Origin: Streptomyces sp. CC228A | GTDB lineage: Bacteria; Actinomycetota; Actinomycetes; Streptomycetales; Streptomycetaceae | Assembly (NCBI RefSeq): GCF_021390935.1 | Contig: NZ_JAJPUI010000006.1 | Span: 248,001 to 312,000, forward strand | DNA length: 64,000 nucleotides | Reading direction: 5' to 3' | Part shown: piece by piece, positions 9,155-17,362 of the stretch | Layout: every line of letters begins with the position of its first letter | Numbering within the stretch: position 1 is the first letter of the stretch | Notes under the pieces: model-generated | Seen by the model: the letters and a program-made list of their open reading frames with translations, nothing else | The model's database searches: none | Told to the model about the DNA's origin: nothing | Program-made: the position numbers and the translations under genes

Positions 9155-9367
9155 TCAGGCCAGGGCGAGCCAGGCCACGGCGGCGATGACCGCGATGGCC
9201 GCGACGACGCCGACGATGACCCCGACGCGGGGGCCGGAGGAATAGGTGGCGGACGTCTCCTGCCGGCGCTGCGGGGCGCCCTCGTCCACGAAGGCGCGGA
9301 ACATCTGGGTGGAGCCGGCGGGGTCGTGCGAGCCGTTGCCCTGAGGGCCCTGCGGGTTGTGTGCCAT
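9155..9367 (-). CDS. Small C-terminally anchored membrane protein
   Basis: A 70-residue protein with a Gly/Gln-rich hydrophilic start (MAHNPQGPQGNGSHD) and one C-terminal transmembrane helix (VGVIVGVVAAIAVIAAVAWLALA, about residues 47-70 in part). It converges with the sigN-like gene and is divergent from the MarR gene, an arrangement I associate with the S. coelicolor sigN region. Function unknown. Confidence 0.7.
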   Translation of the reverse strand: MAHNPQGPQGNGSHDPAGSTQMFRAFVDEGAPQRRQETSATYSSGPRVGVIVGVVAAIAVIAAVAWLALA

Positions 9368-9410
9368 GGAGCAGGACCCTAGCGAATCGGAAGCTGCTCC
9401 CCCACCCCGG

Positions 9411-9506
9411 GAGGCCACCGCTCCCCGCCCCCGGGAGGCCACCGCCCCCCGCCCCCGGGAGGCCACCGCTCCCCCGCCCCTGGAGGCCGCCGTCCGGTGG
9501 CCTCCC
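9411..9506. repeat. 24-bp tandem repeat, four units
   Basis: Copies of GAGGCCACCG start at 9411, 9435, 9459 and 9483, an exact 24-bp period, separated by CCCGCCCCCGG-type filler. Lies upstream of the MarR operator, between two divergent genes. Confidence 0.85.
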
Positions 9507-9562
9507 GAGCCCGTCCGCCGCCGGGCTTTGCCAAGCCTTTGTCCCGCACACCCTCCTTTAGC

Positions 9563-9605
9563 TTGCCTGTAGCAACCATCCTCTTCTATCGTTGCCCTAA
9601 GCAAC
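9563..9605. promoter_or_regulatory. Paired MarR-type operator palindromes
   Basis: Two palindromes with the same half-sites: TTGCCTGTAGCAA (9563-9575) and GTTGCCCTAAGCAAC (9591-9605), centres 29 bp apart, immediately before the GTG of the MarR gene. This part of the sequence is locally A/T-richer. Most simply an autoregulatory operator. Confidence 0.75.
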
Positions 9606-9620
9606 CAATAGGAGGGGTGC

Positions 9621-10070
9621 GTGGCTGCCCGAAGCCAGTACGAGGAACTGGCCCGCCAGCTCAGCGCCGTAGGTGCCGTGAAGCGGGGCCTCACCCGCGT
9701 CCTGCCGACCGAGTGCCCTGGTGGCGCGGCCGCCGTGCTCGCCCTGCTGGACCGGTACGGCGAGATGCGGCTGAGCCGCCTGGCCGAGCTGCTCGGCATC
9801 GACATGTCGGTGACCAGCCGCCACGTGGCCCACGTCGTGGAGCGGGGCTGGGTGGAGCGCTCCGCCGACCCGCACGACCGCCGTTCCCGCATCCTGCGGC
9901 TGACGGCGGCCGGCCGGGCCGTGCTGGACGGCCTGGGGAGACGGGCCGCCGACCTGTTCGCCGAGCGCCTGGCGGACTGGACGGACGACGAACTCGGCTC
10001 GCTGGTCGCCCTGCTGTCCCGCCTGCGCGCGGACTTCGGGGACTGCCGGGCCACGGCCCACCTGCCGTAG
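9621..10070 (+). CDS. MarR family transcriptional regulator
   Basis: A 149-residue winged-helix repressor. The HTH is LSRLAELLGIDMSVTSRHVAHVVERG at about residues 50-75 and the wing has DPHDRRSRILRLTAAG, both typical for MarR. GTG at 9621 follows GGAGGGG. It precedes an EmrB/QacA-type efflux gene by about 210 bases and two TTGC-N5-GCAA palindromes lie at its promoter, so it likely represses itself and the pump until an unknown ligand binds. Confidence 0.93.
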   Translation: MAARSQYEELARQLSAVGAVKRGLTRVLPTECPGGAAAVLALLDRYGEMRLSRLAELLGIDMSVTSRHVAHVVERGWVERSADPHDRRSRILRLTAAGRAVLDGLGRRAADLFAERLADWTDDELGSLVALLSRLRADFGDCRATAHLP

Positions 10071-10203
10071 CCGTAGCCGTACCCGCGCGGCACCGCCGAC
10101 CGCGACGGGACACACCCGCGCGCGGACGGGGAGCAGAAGGCCGGTACGGACGTGCAGGCACAGAGGCACCCGCAGGCGCGGACGGACACCCGCCCGCCCA
10201 CGG

Positions 10204-10276
10204 ACACGCACGCACGCACACGCACACGCACACGCACACGCAGCCGGACGACCGACACGCAGACGCAGACGCAGAG
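10204..10276. repeat. ACGCAC / ACGCAG microsatellite
   Basis: A run of (ACGCAC)n-like units from about 10204 to 10242 and (CGCAGA)n units from 10258 to 10276, ending at the ribosome binding site of the MFS gene. Length variation here would change the leader of the efflux gene. Confidence 0.8.
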
Positions 10277-10281
10277 GAACC

Positions 10282-11859
10282 ATGCCGACATCGACCACAC
10301 CCGCCGCCGTGCGGCGCGGCGACGCCGAGGACGCCGCCCCGCCCAGCGGCACCATGACGCACCGACAGATCATGGAGGCACTGTCCGGGCTGCTGCTCGG
10401 CATGTTCGTCGCCATCCTGTCGTCGACGATCGTCTCCAACGCCCTGCCGCAGATCATCTCCGACCTCGGCGGCGGCCAGAGCGCGTACACGTGGGTGGTG
10501 ACCGCCTCCCTCCTCGCGATGACGGCCACGACCCCCCTGTGGGGCAAGCTGGCCGACCTCTTCTCGAAGAAGCTGCTCGTCCAGCTCGCCCTGGTCATCT
10601 ACGTGGCGGGCTCCCTCGTCGCGGGCCTCGCGCAGAGCCCGGGCATGCTGATCGCCTGCCGCGTGGTGCAGGGCGTCGGCGTGGGCGGGCTGTCGGCGCT
10701 GGCCCAGATCGTCATGGCCGCGATGATCGCGCCCCGGGAACGGGGCCGCTACAGCGGCTACCTCGGCGCGACGTTCGCCGTGGCGACGGTGGGCGGCCCG
10801 CTGCTCGGCGGTGTCATCACCGACACGGACTGGCTCGGCTGGCGCTGGTGCTTCTACGTCGGCGTCCCGTTCGCCCTGCTGGCCCTCGTCGTCCTCCAGC
10901 GGACGCTGCGCCTGCCGGTCGTGCGGCGGGAGGTCAAGGTGGACTGGACGGGCGCGGCCCTGGTCAGTGCGGCGGTGTCCCTGCTGCTGGTCTGGGTGAC
11001 GTTCGCCGGGGACAAGTACGCGTGGCTGTCGTGGCAGACGTACGTGATGACGGGCGGCTCGCTGGCCCTGGCGGCGCTGTTCGTACGGGTGGAGAACCGC
11101 GCCGCCGACCCGGTCATCCCGCTGCGCCTCTTCCGCAACCGCACGATCGCGCTGGCGTCGCTGGCGTCGCTGTTCGTGGGTGTGGCGATGTTCGCGGGGA
11201 CGGTCTTCTTCAGCCAGTACTTCCAGCTGGCGCGGAACGAGTCGCCCACGATGTCGGGCGTCCTCACCATCCCCATGATCGCGGGCCTGTTCGTGTCCTC
11301 CACCGTGTCCGGGCGGGTCATCACCGCGACGGGCCGCTGGAAGGCGTGGCTCGTCGCGGGCGGCGCCCTGGTGACGGCGGGCCTCGGACTGCTGGGCACG
11401 ATCCGGTACGACACGGCCTACTGGCACGTGGCGGTCTACATGGCGCTCCTGGGCCTGGGGCTCGGCATGATGATGCAGAACCTGGTGCTGTGCACCCAGA
11501 ACCAGGTGGCGCCGCGGGACCTCGGCGCGGCCTCCTCCGTCGTGACGTTCTTCCGCTCACTGGGCGGCGCCGTGGGCGTCTCCGCGCTGGGCGCGGTGAT
11601 GGGCTCGAAGGTGACGGACTACGTGAAGGACGGCCTCGCGGAGCTGGGCCCGCGGGCCCCGTCGCTCGGGCACGGCGGCGCGGCGGGCGGCGGCATCCCG
11701 GACCTGGACGCCCTGCCGGTGCCCGTGCGGACGGTCATGGAAGCGGCGTACGGCCACGGTGTGGGCGACATCTTCCTCTACTCGGCGCCGTTCGCCCTGC
11801 TGGCGCTCCTGGTGACGCTGTTCATCAAGGAGGTCCCCCTGAAGGGCGCCGCCTCATAG
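10282..11859 (+). CDS. MFS multidrug efflux transporter, DHA2 (EmrB/QacA) type
   Basis: A 525-residue proton-driven exporter predicted to have 14 transmembrane segments. Motif A is seen as GKLADLFSKK, motif C-like region as GGPLLGGVITD, and the first helix carries the usual FVAILSSTIVSNALPQI of DHA2 proteins. ATG at 10282 follows GAGGAAC. Together with the MarR gene it forms a regulator/pump pair for an unidentified toxic compound; a strong terminator follows the stop. Confidence 0.93.
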   Translation: MPTSTTPAAVRRGDAEDAAPPSGTMTHRQIMEALSGLLLGMFVAILSSTIVSNALPQIISDLGGGQSAYTWVVTASLLAMTATTPLWGKLADLFSKKLLVQLALVIYVAGSLVAGLAQSPGMLIACRVVQGVGVGGLSALAQIVMAAMIAPRERGRYSGYLGATFAVATVGGPLLGGVITDTDWLGWRWCFYVGVPFALLALVVLQRTLRLPVVRREVKVDWTGAALVSAAVSLLLVWVTFAGDKYAWLSWQTYVMTGGSLALAALFVRVENRAADPVIPLRLFRNRTIALASLASLFVGVAMFAGTVFFSQYFQLARNESPTMSGVLTIPMIAGLFVSSTVSGRVITATGRWKAWLVAGGALVTAGLGLLGTIRYDTAYWHVAVYMALLGLGLGMMMQNLVLCTQNQVAPRDLGAASSVVTFFRSLGGAVGVSALGAVMGSKVTDYVKDGLAELGPRAPSLGHGGAAGGGIPDLDALPVPVRTVMEAAYGHGVGDIFLYSAPFALLALLVTLFIKEVPLKGAAS

Positions 11860-11881
11860 CGGCGCCGCACCCCACCGGACT

Positions 11882-11918
11882 CCGGGCCGCCGCCCCTGAG
11901 CGGAGGGCGGCGGCCCGG
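11882..11918 (+). terminator. Terminator after MFS gene
   Basis: Perfect 14-bp stem CCGGGCCGCCGCCC / GGGCGGCGGCCCGG with loop CTGAGCGGA. The remaining bases to 12204 contain no gene. Confidence 0.85.
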
Positions 11919-12204
11919 TGCACAGGGCCCCGGTGGCGGGCGCAGGGCAGGGGACGCCCGCGCTCCGCCCCCGGGGCCCCATCCCTTTGCGAGCGCGCCG
12001 GACCAGGCGACTGGGCCCGGATTCACCGCCTTTGGCCGCCCCTGCCCGTCGGCTCCCGGCGGAGTGGGCGGTGCTGACGGACCGACAGAGTCACGACTCC
12101 GCAACGCATCGAGGGGTCGTCACCCGACGTCCGGTTTGCCCTATCCGGGGCATGTAGCGTTCGCGTCAAGTCGCATCATCGCACTGACGCTCGAAGGAAG
12201 CCCC

Positions 12205-12672
12205 ATGACGACGCCGCCGCAGAACGCCCCTGGTCAGCCCGGACAGCCCGCCCAGCCCTGACAGCCGTTCCCGGGGCAGCCCTTCCCGGGCCAGCCGGTT
12301 CCCGGCCAGCCGTTCCCGGAGGGGCAGCACGGCGCGCCCGAGCAGCCGAAGAAGAAGAGCATCGGCAAGAAGATCCTGGGTGTCCTCGCGCTCATCGTCG
12401 TCGCGATCGCCGTGAAGCTGGTCATCCCGTACGTGCTGGCGGGCCCCACCCACGCCGAGGCCGGTGACTGCGTCCAGGTGACCGGGCCCGACAACAGCCC
12501 CGAGGTGGAGAAGAAGGAGTGCTCCGAGAGCGGCCCCGACCTGTACAAGGTCGTGAAGGTCGTCGACGGCACCTTCGACGTCGAACGGTGCGGCCAGAGC
12601 GGCGAGTCGGCGCTCGCCCAGCAGTGGAACTCCGAGAAGTTCGTGCTCTGCCTCGACCCCGTCAAGGGCTGA
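12205..12672 (+). pseudogene. LppU/SCO3897-like membrane protein, in-frame stop codon
   Basis: The full frame encodes a Gly/Gln/Pro-rich head (GQPGQPAQP ... FPGQPFPGQ), a lysine patch and one membrane helix (SIGKKILGVLALIVVAI), then an extracytoplasmic domain with four Cys (AGDCVQV, KKECSES, VERCGQ, VLCLDP). This is the layout of the small LppU-like family. A TGA at 12259-12261 interrupts the GQP repeat after 18 codons, where GGA (Gly) would fit exactly. Re-initiation at GTG 12412 would lose the membrane anchor. GAAGGAAG lies before ATG 12205. Either a recent nonsense mutation or a base-call error. Confidence 0.75.
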
Positions 12673-12686
12673 CACCCGCGAACGAA

Positions 12687-12731
12687 GCGAAGGGGCCGGT
12701 CCGAGCGTCGCGCTCGTACCGGCCCCTTCGC
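12687..12731 (+). terminator. Terminator after LppU-like gene
   Basis: 14-bp perfect stem GCGAAGGGGCCGGT / ACCGGCCCCTTCGC capped by an inner GAGCG-TCG-CGCTC hairpin. Confidence 0.85.
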
Positions 12732-13087
12732 CATGTGCCCGGTACGGGGTCGAGGTGCGCCCGGTACGGGTTCGCCGGGCGCCCGACGTACCAGTACAGC
12801 GACATGGCCGTCGCCCCCAAGTCGGCCGCCGGGCGCCGCACGGAGAACTTCGGCAGGCCCTCCGCGACCGGCAGCCGCACCGTCGCCGCCGTGCTGCGGT
12901 CCCGGTCCGGCCCCGGCGCACCACCGACGGGCGAGCGCTGCCCGCGCCGCGCGGCGGCCCTGCCGTCGTCCAGCCGGACGCTCATCGTCGCCTCCGTCCC
13001 GCCGTCGGCATGGGCGGGGTACACGGCGGTCGCGGGGTACGGCGGTTCCCGCCGGGCCCGCCGGGGACCCGTCGGCCGCGGCCGCGG
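12732..13087 (-). other. Gap with an uncertain open frame
   Basis: An open frame on the - strand (12662-13024, 120 codons) runs through the terminator hairpin and gives no recognisable domain. It lies directly downstream of the response regulator, where a kinase gene would be expected, but shows no kinase motif. I see nothing else here. Confidence 0.3.
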
Positions 13088-14005
13088 TCACTCACCCGGC
13101 TTGAGCAGGTACCCGGCGCCGCGCCGGGTGTGGATCATCGGGGAGCGCCCGGCGTCGATCTTTCGCCGCAGGTAGGAGATGTAGAGCTCCACCACGTTGG
13201 CGTGGCCCACGAAGTCGTAGGACCACACGCGGTCGAGGATCTGGGCCTTGCTGAGGACGCGGCGCGGGTTGCGCATGAGGAACCGCAGCAGCTCGAACTC
13301 GGTGGCGGTGAGATGGATGCCGTCACCGCCGCGGGTCACCTCGTGGCTGTCCTCGTCGAGGGTCAGGTCCCCCACCACGAGCACCGACGCACTGCGGGCG
13401 GAGGCGGCACCCGACCGCCGGATGAGCCCCCGCAGCCGGGCGACGACGTCCTCCAGGCCGAAGGGCTTGGTGACGTGGTCGTCTCCTCCGGCCGTCAGCC
13501 CGGCGATGCGGTCCTCGACGGAGTCCCTCGCGGAACCCCCGACGGAGTCCGCCGCCGCGACCTTGCCGGAGTCCTTGCCGGAGTCCTCGACCGAGCCCTT
13601 GCCGGAGTCCTCGACCGAGCCCTTGCCCGTGTCCCCGACCGGGTCCTTGCCCGCGTCCTTCGCGGAGCCCTTCGCGGAGCCCTTCGCGGAGTCCCTCGCG
13701 GAGTCCTTCGCGGTGAGGAACAGCACGGGCACGTCGGCGTGCTCGCGCCGCAGCCGCTGCAGCACGCTCAGCCCGTCCATGTCGGGCAGCACCGCGTCGA
13801 GGACGACGGCGTCGGGCCGGCAGTCGCACGCGGCACGCAGCGCGCCGGCGCCGTCGGCCGCGCTGCGCACCTCCCAGCCCTCGTAGCGGAGGGCGAGGGA
13901 CAGCAGCCCGGCGAGCGACGCCTCGTCGACGACGACGAGGACGCGGACGGGCCTGCCGTCGGCGCGGAGCGTCCCGGTACGCGGGGAAAGCGAGGTGGCG
14001 GTCAT
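13088..14005 (-). CDS. Orphan OmpR-type response regulator with interrupted receiver
   Basis: DNA-binding regulator with receiver and winged-helix output. Numbering from ATG 14005 (GAGGG upstream; GTG 14014 is an alternative): phosphoacceptor Asp70 in VVLDAVLPDMDG, Thr98 in FLTAKD, Lys180 in HVTKPF, output domain about 200-305 with RRVLSKAQILDRVW and RRGAGYLLK. Two oddities are visible. About 62 residues of K/D/S/G repeats (KGSAKGSAKD, KGSVEDSGKGSVEDSGKD) are inserted between FLTAKD and the normal continuation EDRIAGLTAGGDD. The first residue of the acidic pocket is Val (VLVVVDEAS, where VVDDE or VVEDE is usual). No kinase gene is adjacent. Signalling may be impaired. Confidence 0.88.
   Translation of the reverse strand: MTATSLSPRTGTLRADGRPVRVLVVVDEASLAGLLSLALRYEGWEVRSAADGAGALRAACDCRPDAVVLDAVLPDMDGLSVLQRLRREHADVPVLFLTAKDSARDSAKGSAKGSAKDAGKDPVGDTGKGSVEDSGKGSVEDSGKDSGKVAAADSVGGSARDSVEDRIAGLTAGGDDHVTKPFGLEDVVARLRGLIRRSGAASARSASVLVVGDLTLDEDSHEVTRGGDGIHLTATEFELLRFLMRNPRRVLSKAQILDRVWSYDFVGHANVVELYISYLRRKIDAGRSPMIHTRRGAGYLLKPGE
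13517..13705 (-). repeat. Coding repeat insertion in receiver domain
   Basis: About 189 bases of imperfect GAGTCC/CTTGCC and CTTCGCGGAGCC words, in frame, inserted at the start of helix 4 of the response regulator. Confidence 0.8.
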
Positions 14006-14040
14006 GGTCGCCACCCTCGCCGCGCGCCCTGAGAGCGGGC

Positions 14041-15351
14041 TTACCCGTTCCTGTGAATCTCCTGAGAATCGGCCGCGCCGGCGCCGACGCCACTGCCTCT
14101 GCCATTGCCACTGCCACCGCCATTGCCACGTCCTCCGCCACCGCCGTCGGCAGCGCCCCGAGAGGCCACGCAGGCCCCGCCGTCACGAGCCGCAGAGGCC
14201 CTACCGCCCGGCGCCCCGGCCGCGTCCCCGTGCCGTTCGAGGTGCCGCAGGACGCTGCGGACCGCGCGGTGCACGGCCCGACGCGCGGCATCCGAGTGGT
14301 CGACCGTCTCGAACCCGTGGTGCCCGCCCGGCACGTCGACCACCTCCACCCGGGCGCCGCTCTCCCCCGCGGCCGCCAGGAACTCCGCCACCGTGGCCGC
14401 GATCTCCGGCATCTCCCGCTCCACCCGCGTCAGAACGACCGGCGGTGCCGCGCCCCGCGCCGCCCGCACCGCGTCGGCGGGCCGGAACCGGGCATCCGAG
14501 AGGCCCCAGTTCGGCAGCGGCGCGAGGAACGGGTACGTCGCGGCGACGCAGCGCAGCCACGGCGGCGCGGCCGCCGTGAGCCAGTCGGCGGCCAGCAGCC
14601 CGCCACCGGAGAAGAACCACAGCGCGACGCGGTCCCCGTCCACCCGCGGATCGGCCCGTACGCGCTCGACCGCCGCCGCCACGTCGTCGGCGGCGGCCCC
14701 GTACGCGTCGAGCCCGTGCAGCCCGTGGTGGACGACGGCGGCGACCGCCCCGAGGCGCGCCACGTACTGGCCGTAGCCCTGGAACGCCGGCCAGTCGAGC
14801 GGCGACGGCTGCGTCTCCGCCGGCAGGGGGCCGCCGTGCACGAACACGACGGCGGGCCGCGGGCCATCGGCGGTGGGCAGGTGCAGGGCGAGGCGGTCGG
14901 TGCGCTCCTGCGGCAGGAGCGGCTCGGGCGCGTCGAGGAGGAAGGGCCGCAGGTGCGGCGGAGGCTCGTCGCCTGCGGGCTCCAGGCGGTGCCCCTCCCC
15001 GGCGGCGGCCCGCAGCAGCACCCCGGCGAGCCCGGCCGGCTCGGACAGCATCGGCCAGTGGCCGGTGTCGAGTTCGAAGAACGTCACCCGTGCCTCGGTG
15101 AGCGTCCGCACGTCCGGGCCGCCCAGCCGGACCAGGTGCTGGAGCAGCTCGATGCTCCCTCCGTTGTGGGTGCACAGCACGCCGGTGCTCGGCAGCGCGT
15201 GCACGGCGCCGGAGAGCCGCAGCGGCCGGGTGAGCGACCGTGCGGGCTGCGGCACCGCCTCCCGTACCAGCCGTTCCAGGTCTCCCGGGCGCAAACCGGC
15301 GGTGCTGCCGTAGCGCGCCCAGCCGTCGGCGTCGGACGGCGGCGCGACCAC
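14041..15351 (-). CDS. Alpha/beta hydrolase: C-terminal half of one hydrolase fused to a second
   Basis: The 436-codon frame begins in the lid region of an alpha/beta hydrolase (DADGWARYG, then CTHNGGSIELLQ and FFELDTGHWPM, whose His is the usual catalytic one) and continues at about residue 150 into a second, dienelactone-hydrolase-like domain with VFVHGGP (oxyanion), FFSGGG (nucleophile Ser) and PGGHHGFE (His). The last 50 residues are a Gly/Ser/Asn-rich tail coded by a short repeat. Its true N-terminal half lies upstream in another frame (15352-16000). Homologues of the first part usually are single proteins, so this is probably one long gene broken by a frameshift. It is divergent from the MerR gene. 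Confidence 0.7.
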   Translation of the reverse strand: MVAPPSDADGWARYGSTAGLRPGDLERLVREAVPQPARSLTRPLRLSGAVHALPSTGVLCTHNGGSIELLQHLVRLGGPDVRTLTEARVTFFELDTGHWPMLSEPAGLAGVLLRAAAGEGHRLEPAGDEPPPHLRPFLLDAPEPLLPQERTDRLALHLPTADGPRPAVVFVHGGPLPAETQPSPLDWPAFQGYGQYVARLGAVAAVVHHGLHGLDAYGAAADDVAAAVERVRADPRVDGDRVALWFFSGGGLLAADWLTAAAPPWLRCVAATYPFLAPLPNWGLSDARFRPADAVRAARGAAPPVVLTRVEREMPEIAATVAEFLAAAGESGARVEVVDVPGGHHGFETVDHSDAARRAVHRAVRSVLRHLERHGDAAGAPGGRASAARDGGACVASRGAADGGGGGRGNGGGSGNGRGSGVGAGAADSQEIHRNG

Positions 15352-16000
15352 GCCGCCACCGCGGCCCCCGCCGATGCCGGCCGCCGTACCGCCCGGCCAC
15401 CCCGCACCCGCGTCGAGCCCGCCCCCTCACCCGTACGGCAGCCCGCACCTCCCGCGTCGCCGCCTGCCGCTGCCGTACGACGCTCCGCACCTCCCGTACC
15501 ACCCCTTGCCTCACCCGTACGACGCTCGGCACCGCCCGTGCCACCGCCCCCGCCGCTGCCGTACGGCCGTCGCCTTCACTCGCCGAAGGCACCGCCCCCT
15601 CCCCACCGGCAGCGGTCGGCCCGCCGTCCGCGCCGCCCAGCCGCCGGCGGAGGTGCTCGTCCGGTACGAGGGCGAGCGGCAGGTCCCCGTCGCGCGGCAG
15701 CCCCGCGTCCAGGTGGACCACGCGGGGCCGCAGTCCGGCGCGCCGGTCGGCGGCGGCGAGCACCGGGTGGATGCCGTACCCGTGCCCGACGAGGACCAGC
15801 TCGGCGTACGGCCCCCGTCGGTCCACCACCCCGTCGACCACCCGCAGCACGTCCCGTACGTGCGTCTCCAGATCGGCGTCCGGTGTCCCGGTGAGCGTCA
15901 CGGGATGCGCCTCGGCGCCCGCGTCCCGCAGCCGTGCGGCCACGTCCCGCCAGATCCCTCCGCCGGTGAACAGCTCCGGCACCAGCACGAATGCGATCAC
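15352..16000 (-). pseudogene. N-terminal half of the broken alpha/beta hydrolase gene
   Basis: From GTG at 16000 (preceded by GGGAGGG) the frame reads FVLVPELFTGGGIWRDVA (oxyanion region), LVGHGYGIHPVLAA (nucleophile elbow, where Gly-Tyr-Gly replaces the usual Gly-x-Ser-x-Gly Ser) and VVHLDAGLP, then turns into low complexity made of VVREVRSVVRQRQ-like repeats at about 15400-15600. The natural continuation (DADGWARYG) is in a different frame from 15351. The break therefore lies within the repeat. The Ser-to-Tyr change at the elbow suggests that even an intact version may not be a hydrolase. Confidence 0.65.
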
Positions 16001-16045
16001 GAACCCTCCCTGACTCAGGCATCTGCGGGCAGGCCGGTACGGTAG

Positions 16046-16066
16046 GAACTCCCCCTGAGGGAGGGC
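16046..16066. promoter_or_regulatory. Candidate MerR operator
   Basis: Inverted repeat CTCCC (16049-16053) and GGGAG (16059-16063) in the 72-base gap between the divergent hydrolase and MerR genes; of the type used by MerR/TipA-like regulators that twist an over-long -35/-10 spacer. Confidence 0.55.
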
Positions 16067-16072
16067 CAAGCC

Positions 16073-17014
16073 ATGCCGGAAGCCGCCGGGTCGTGGAGCA
16101 TCGGCGAGCTGGCGGAGCGGGCCGGCGCCACCGTCAAGACGGTCCGCTTCTACTCGGACCGGGGGCTGCTGCCCGAGGCGTCACGCAGCGCCGGCGGCCA
16201 CCGCCGGTACGGCCCCGAGGCGCTGGAGCGGCTGCGCCTGATCAGGGCGCTGCGCGGACTCGACCTGCCCGTCCCGCAGGTCGGCCGGTACATCGAGGGC
16301 ACCGATCACCGCGACGACAAAGCGGTACGGGACGTGCTCGCGGCGCATCTGCGGGACCTCGGCCGCGACCTGGCCGCGCTGCGCTGGCGCGAGGCGGCGC
16401 TACGGCTGCTGCACGAGAGCCCGCCCGCGGAGCTCGCCGAGCGGCTCACCCTCGTCGGTGCGCTGCGGACCCCGCCCGACACGGCGGCGCTGGCGTCGTT
16501 CTGGCGGCGCTGGCTGCCGCCGGGGCTGCCGTCCCGGGTGGCCGGCCTGGTACTGGACCGGGCCGTCCCCGAGCCGCCGCCGGACCCGACACCCGATCAG
16601 GTGCTGGCCTATGCCCGGCTGCACGCCCTGGTGGCGGCGCTGAACCCGGCGAAGCCGCAGAGCCAGCCGACGGCACACCGCCGGCAGGCGGGGCAGCGCC
16701 CGGCCGTGCTGTACGAAGGGCTGACCGAGGCGTTCGCCCTGGCCTCGACCGCCGTACGGGAAGCCGGCAGGCCCGGGCCGGGGGAGGCCCTGGACTGCTT
16801 CGTGGCGGCGTACGCGGGCGCGGCGAGCCGCCGTGACACGCCGGCGTTCCGCCGTGCTCTGCACCGCCAGTTGGCGGGCGAGCCGCGCCTCGACGGCTAC
16901 TGGCGGCTCGTGGCCGAGCTGTCCCCTCCGGGCACGGTCACCCCGGGCGCGGCGCACGACTGGCTGGCGGATGCCCTCCGTACGGCGATCGGCCCGGGAC
17001 CGGCAGCACCCTGA
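16073..17014 (+). CDS. MerR family transcriptional regulator
   Basis: A 313-residue regulator. The N-terminal winged helix is clear (WSIGELAERAGATVKTVRFYSDRGLLP, then GGHRRYGPEALERLRLI), followed by a coiled-coil dimerisation helix and a long C-terminal effector region of about 190 residues without known motif. ATG at 16073 follows GGGAGGG. It is divergent from the hydrolase gene with only 72 bases between them, so that gene is its probable target. Confidence 0.9.
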   Translation: MPEAAGSWSIGELAERAGATVKTVRFYSDRGLLPEASRSAGGHRRYGPEALERLRLIRALRGLDLPVPQVGRYIEGTDHRDDKAVRDVLAAHLRDLGRDLAALRWREAALRLLHESPPAELAERLTLVGALRTPPDTAALASFWRRWLPPGLPSRVAGLVLDRAVPEPPPDPTPDQVLAYARLHALVAALNPAKPQSQPTAHRRQAGQRPAVLYEGLTEAFALASTAVREAGRPGPGEALDCFVAAYAGAASRRDTPAFRRALHRQLAGEPRLDGYWRLVAELSPPGTVTPGAAHDWLADALRTAIGPGPAAP

Positions 17015-17140
17015 AGGGCACACCACCGGCCCAGCGCGTCACCCGCGTGGGGTGGGGCTGTGGGCGTGGGGCGGGACGTCCGTGTGGGTGGTGGTGTGGG
17101 CGTGGGGCGGAGGGGCTGCGCGCGGGGCAGTGGTGGTGTG

Positions 17141-17304
17141 GCACCGGCCGGAAGGCGCTCACGTACAGCGGCGGCCGTGCGGCACCGGCCGGAAGGCATC
17201 GGCGTACAGCGGTGATCGTGCGGCACCGGCCGGAAAGCGCCCACGTACAGCGGCGGTCATGCGGCACCGGCCGGAAAGCGCCCACGTACAGCGGCGGTCG
17301 TGTG
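17141..17304. repeat. 41-bp tandem repeat, four units
   Basis: GCACCGGCCGGAA starts at 17141, 17182, 17223 and 17264: an exact 41-bp period with few mismatches. 41 is not a multiple of three, so the tract is not coding. It separates the MerR gene from DUF2797. Confidence 0.9.
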
Positions 17305-17362
17305 CTGGTGCCGAGAAGCACGCCGAGCCGCCGCCTGCCGACCGGACACCCCCGCCACCGCC

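Noticed and set aside
12662..13024. A histidine kinase or other partner gene for the response regulator
   Set aside because: The frame runs through a strong terminator hairpin and shows no kinase or other known motif.
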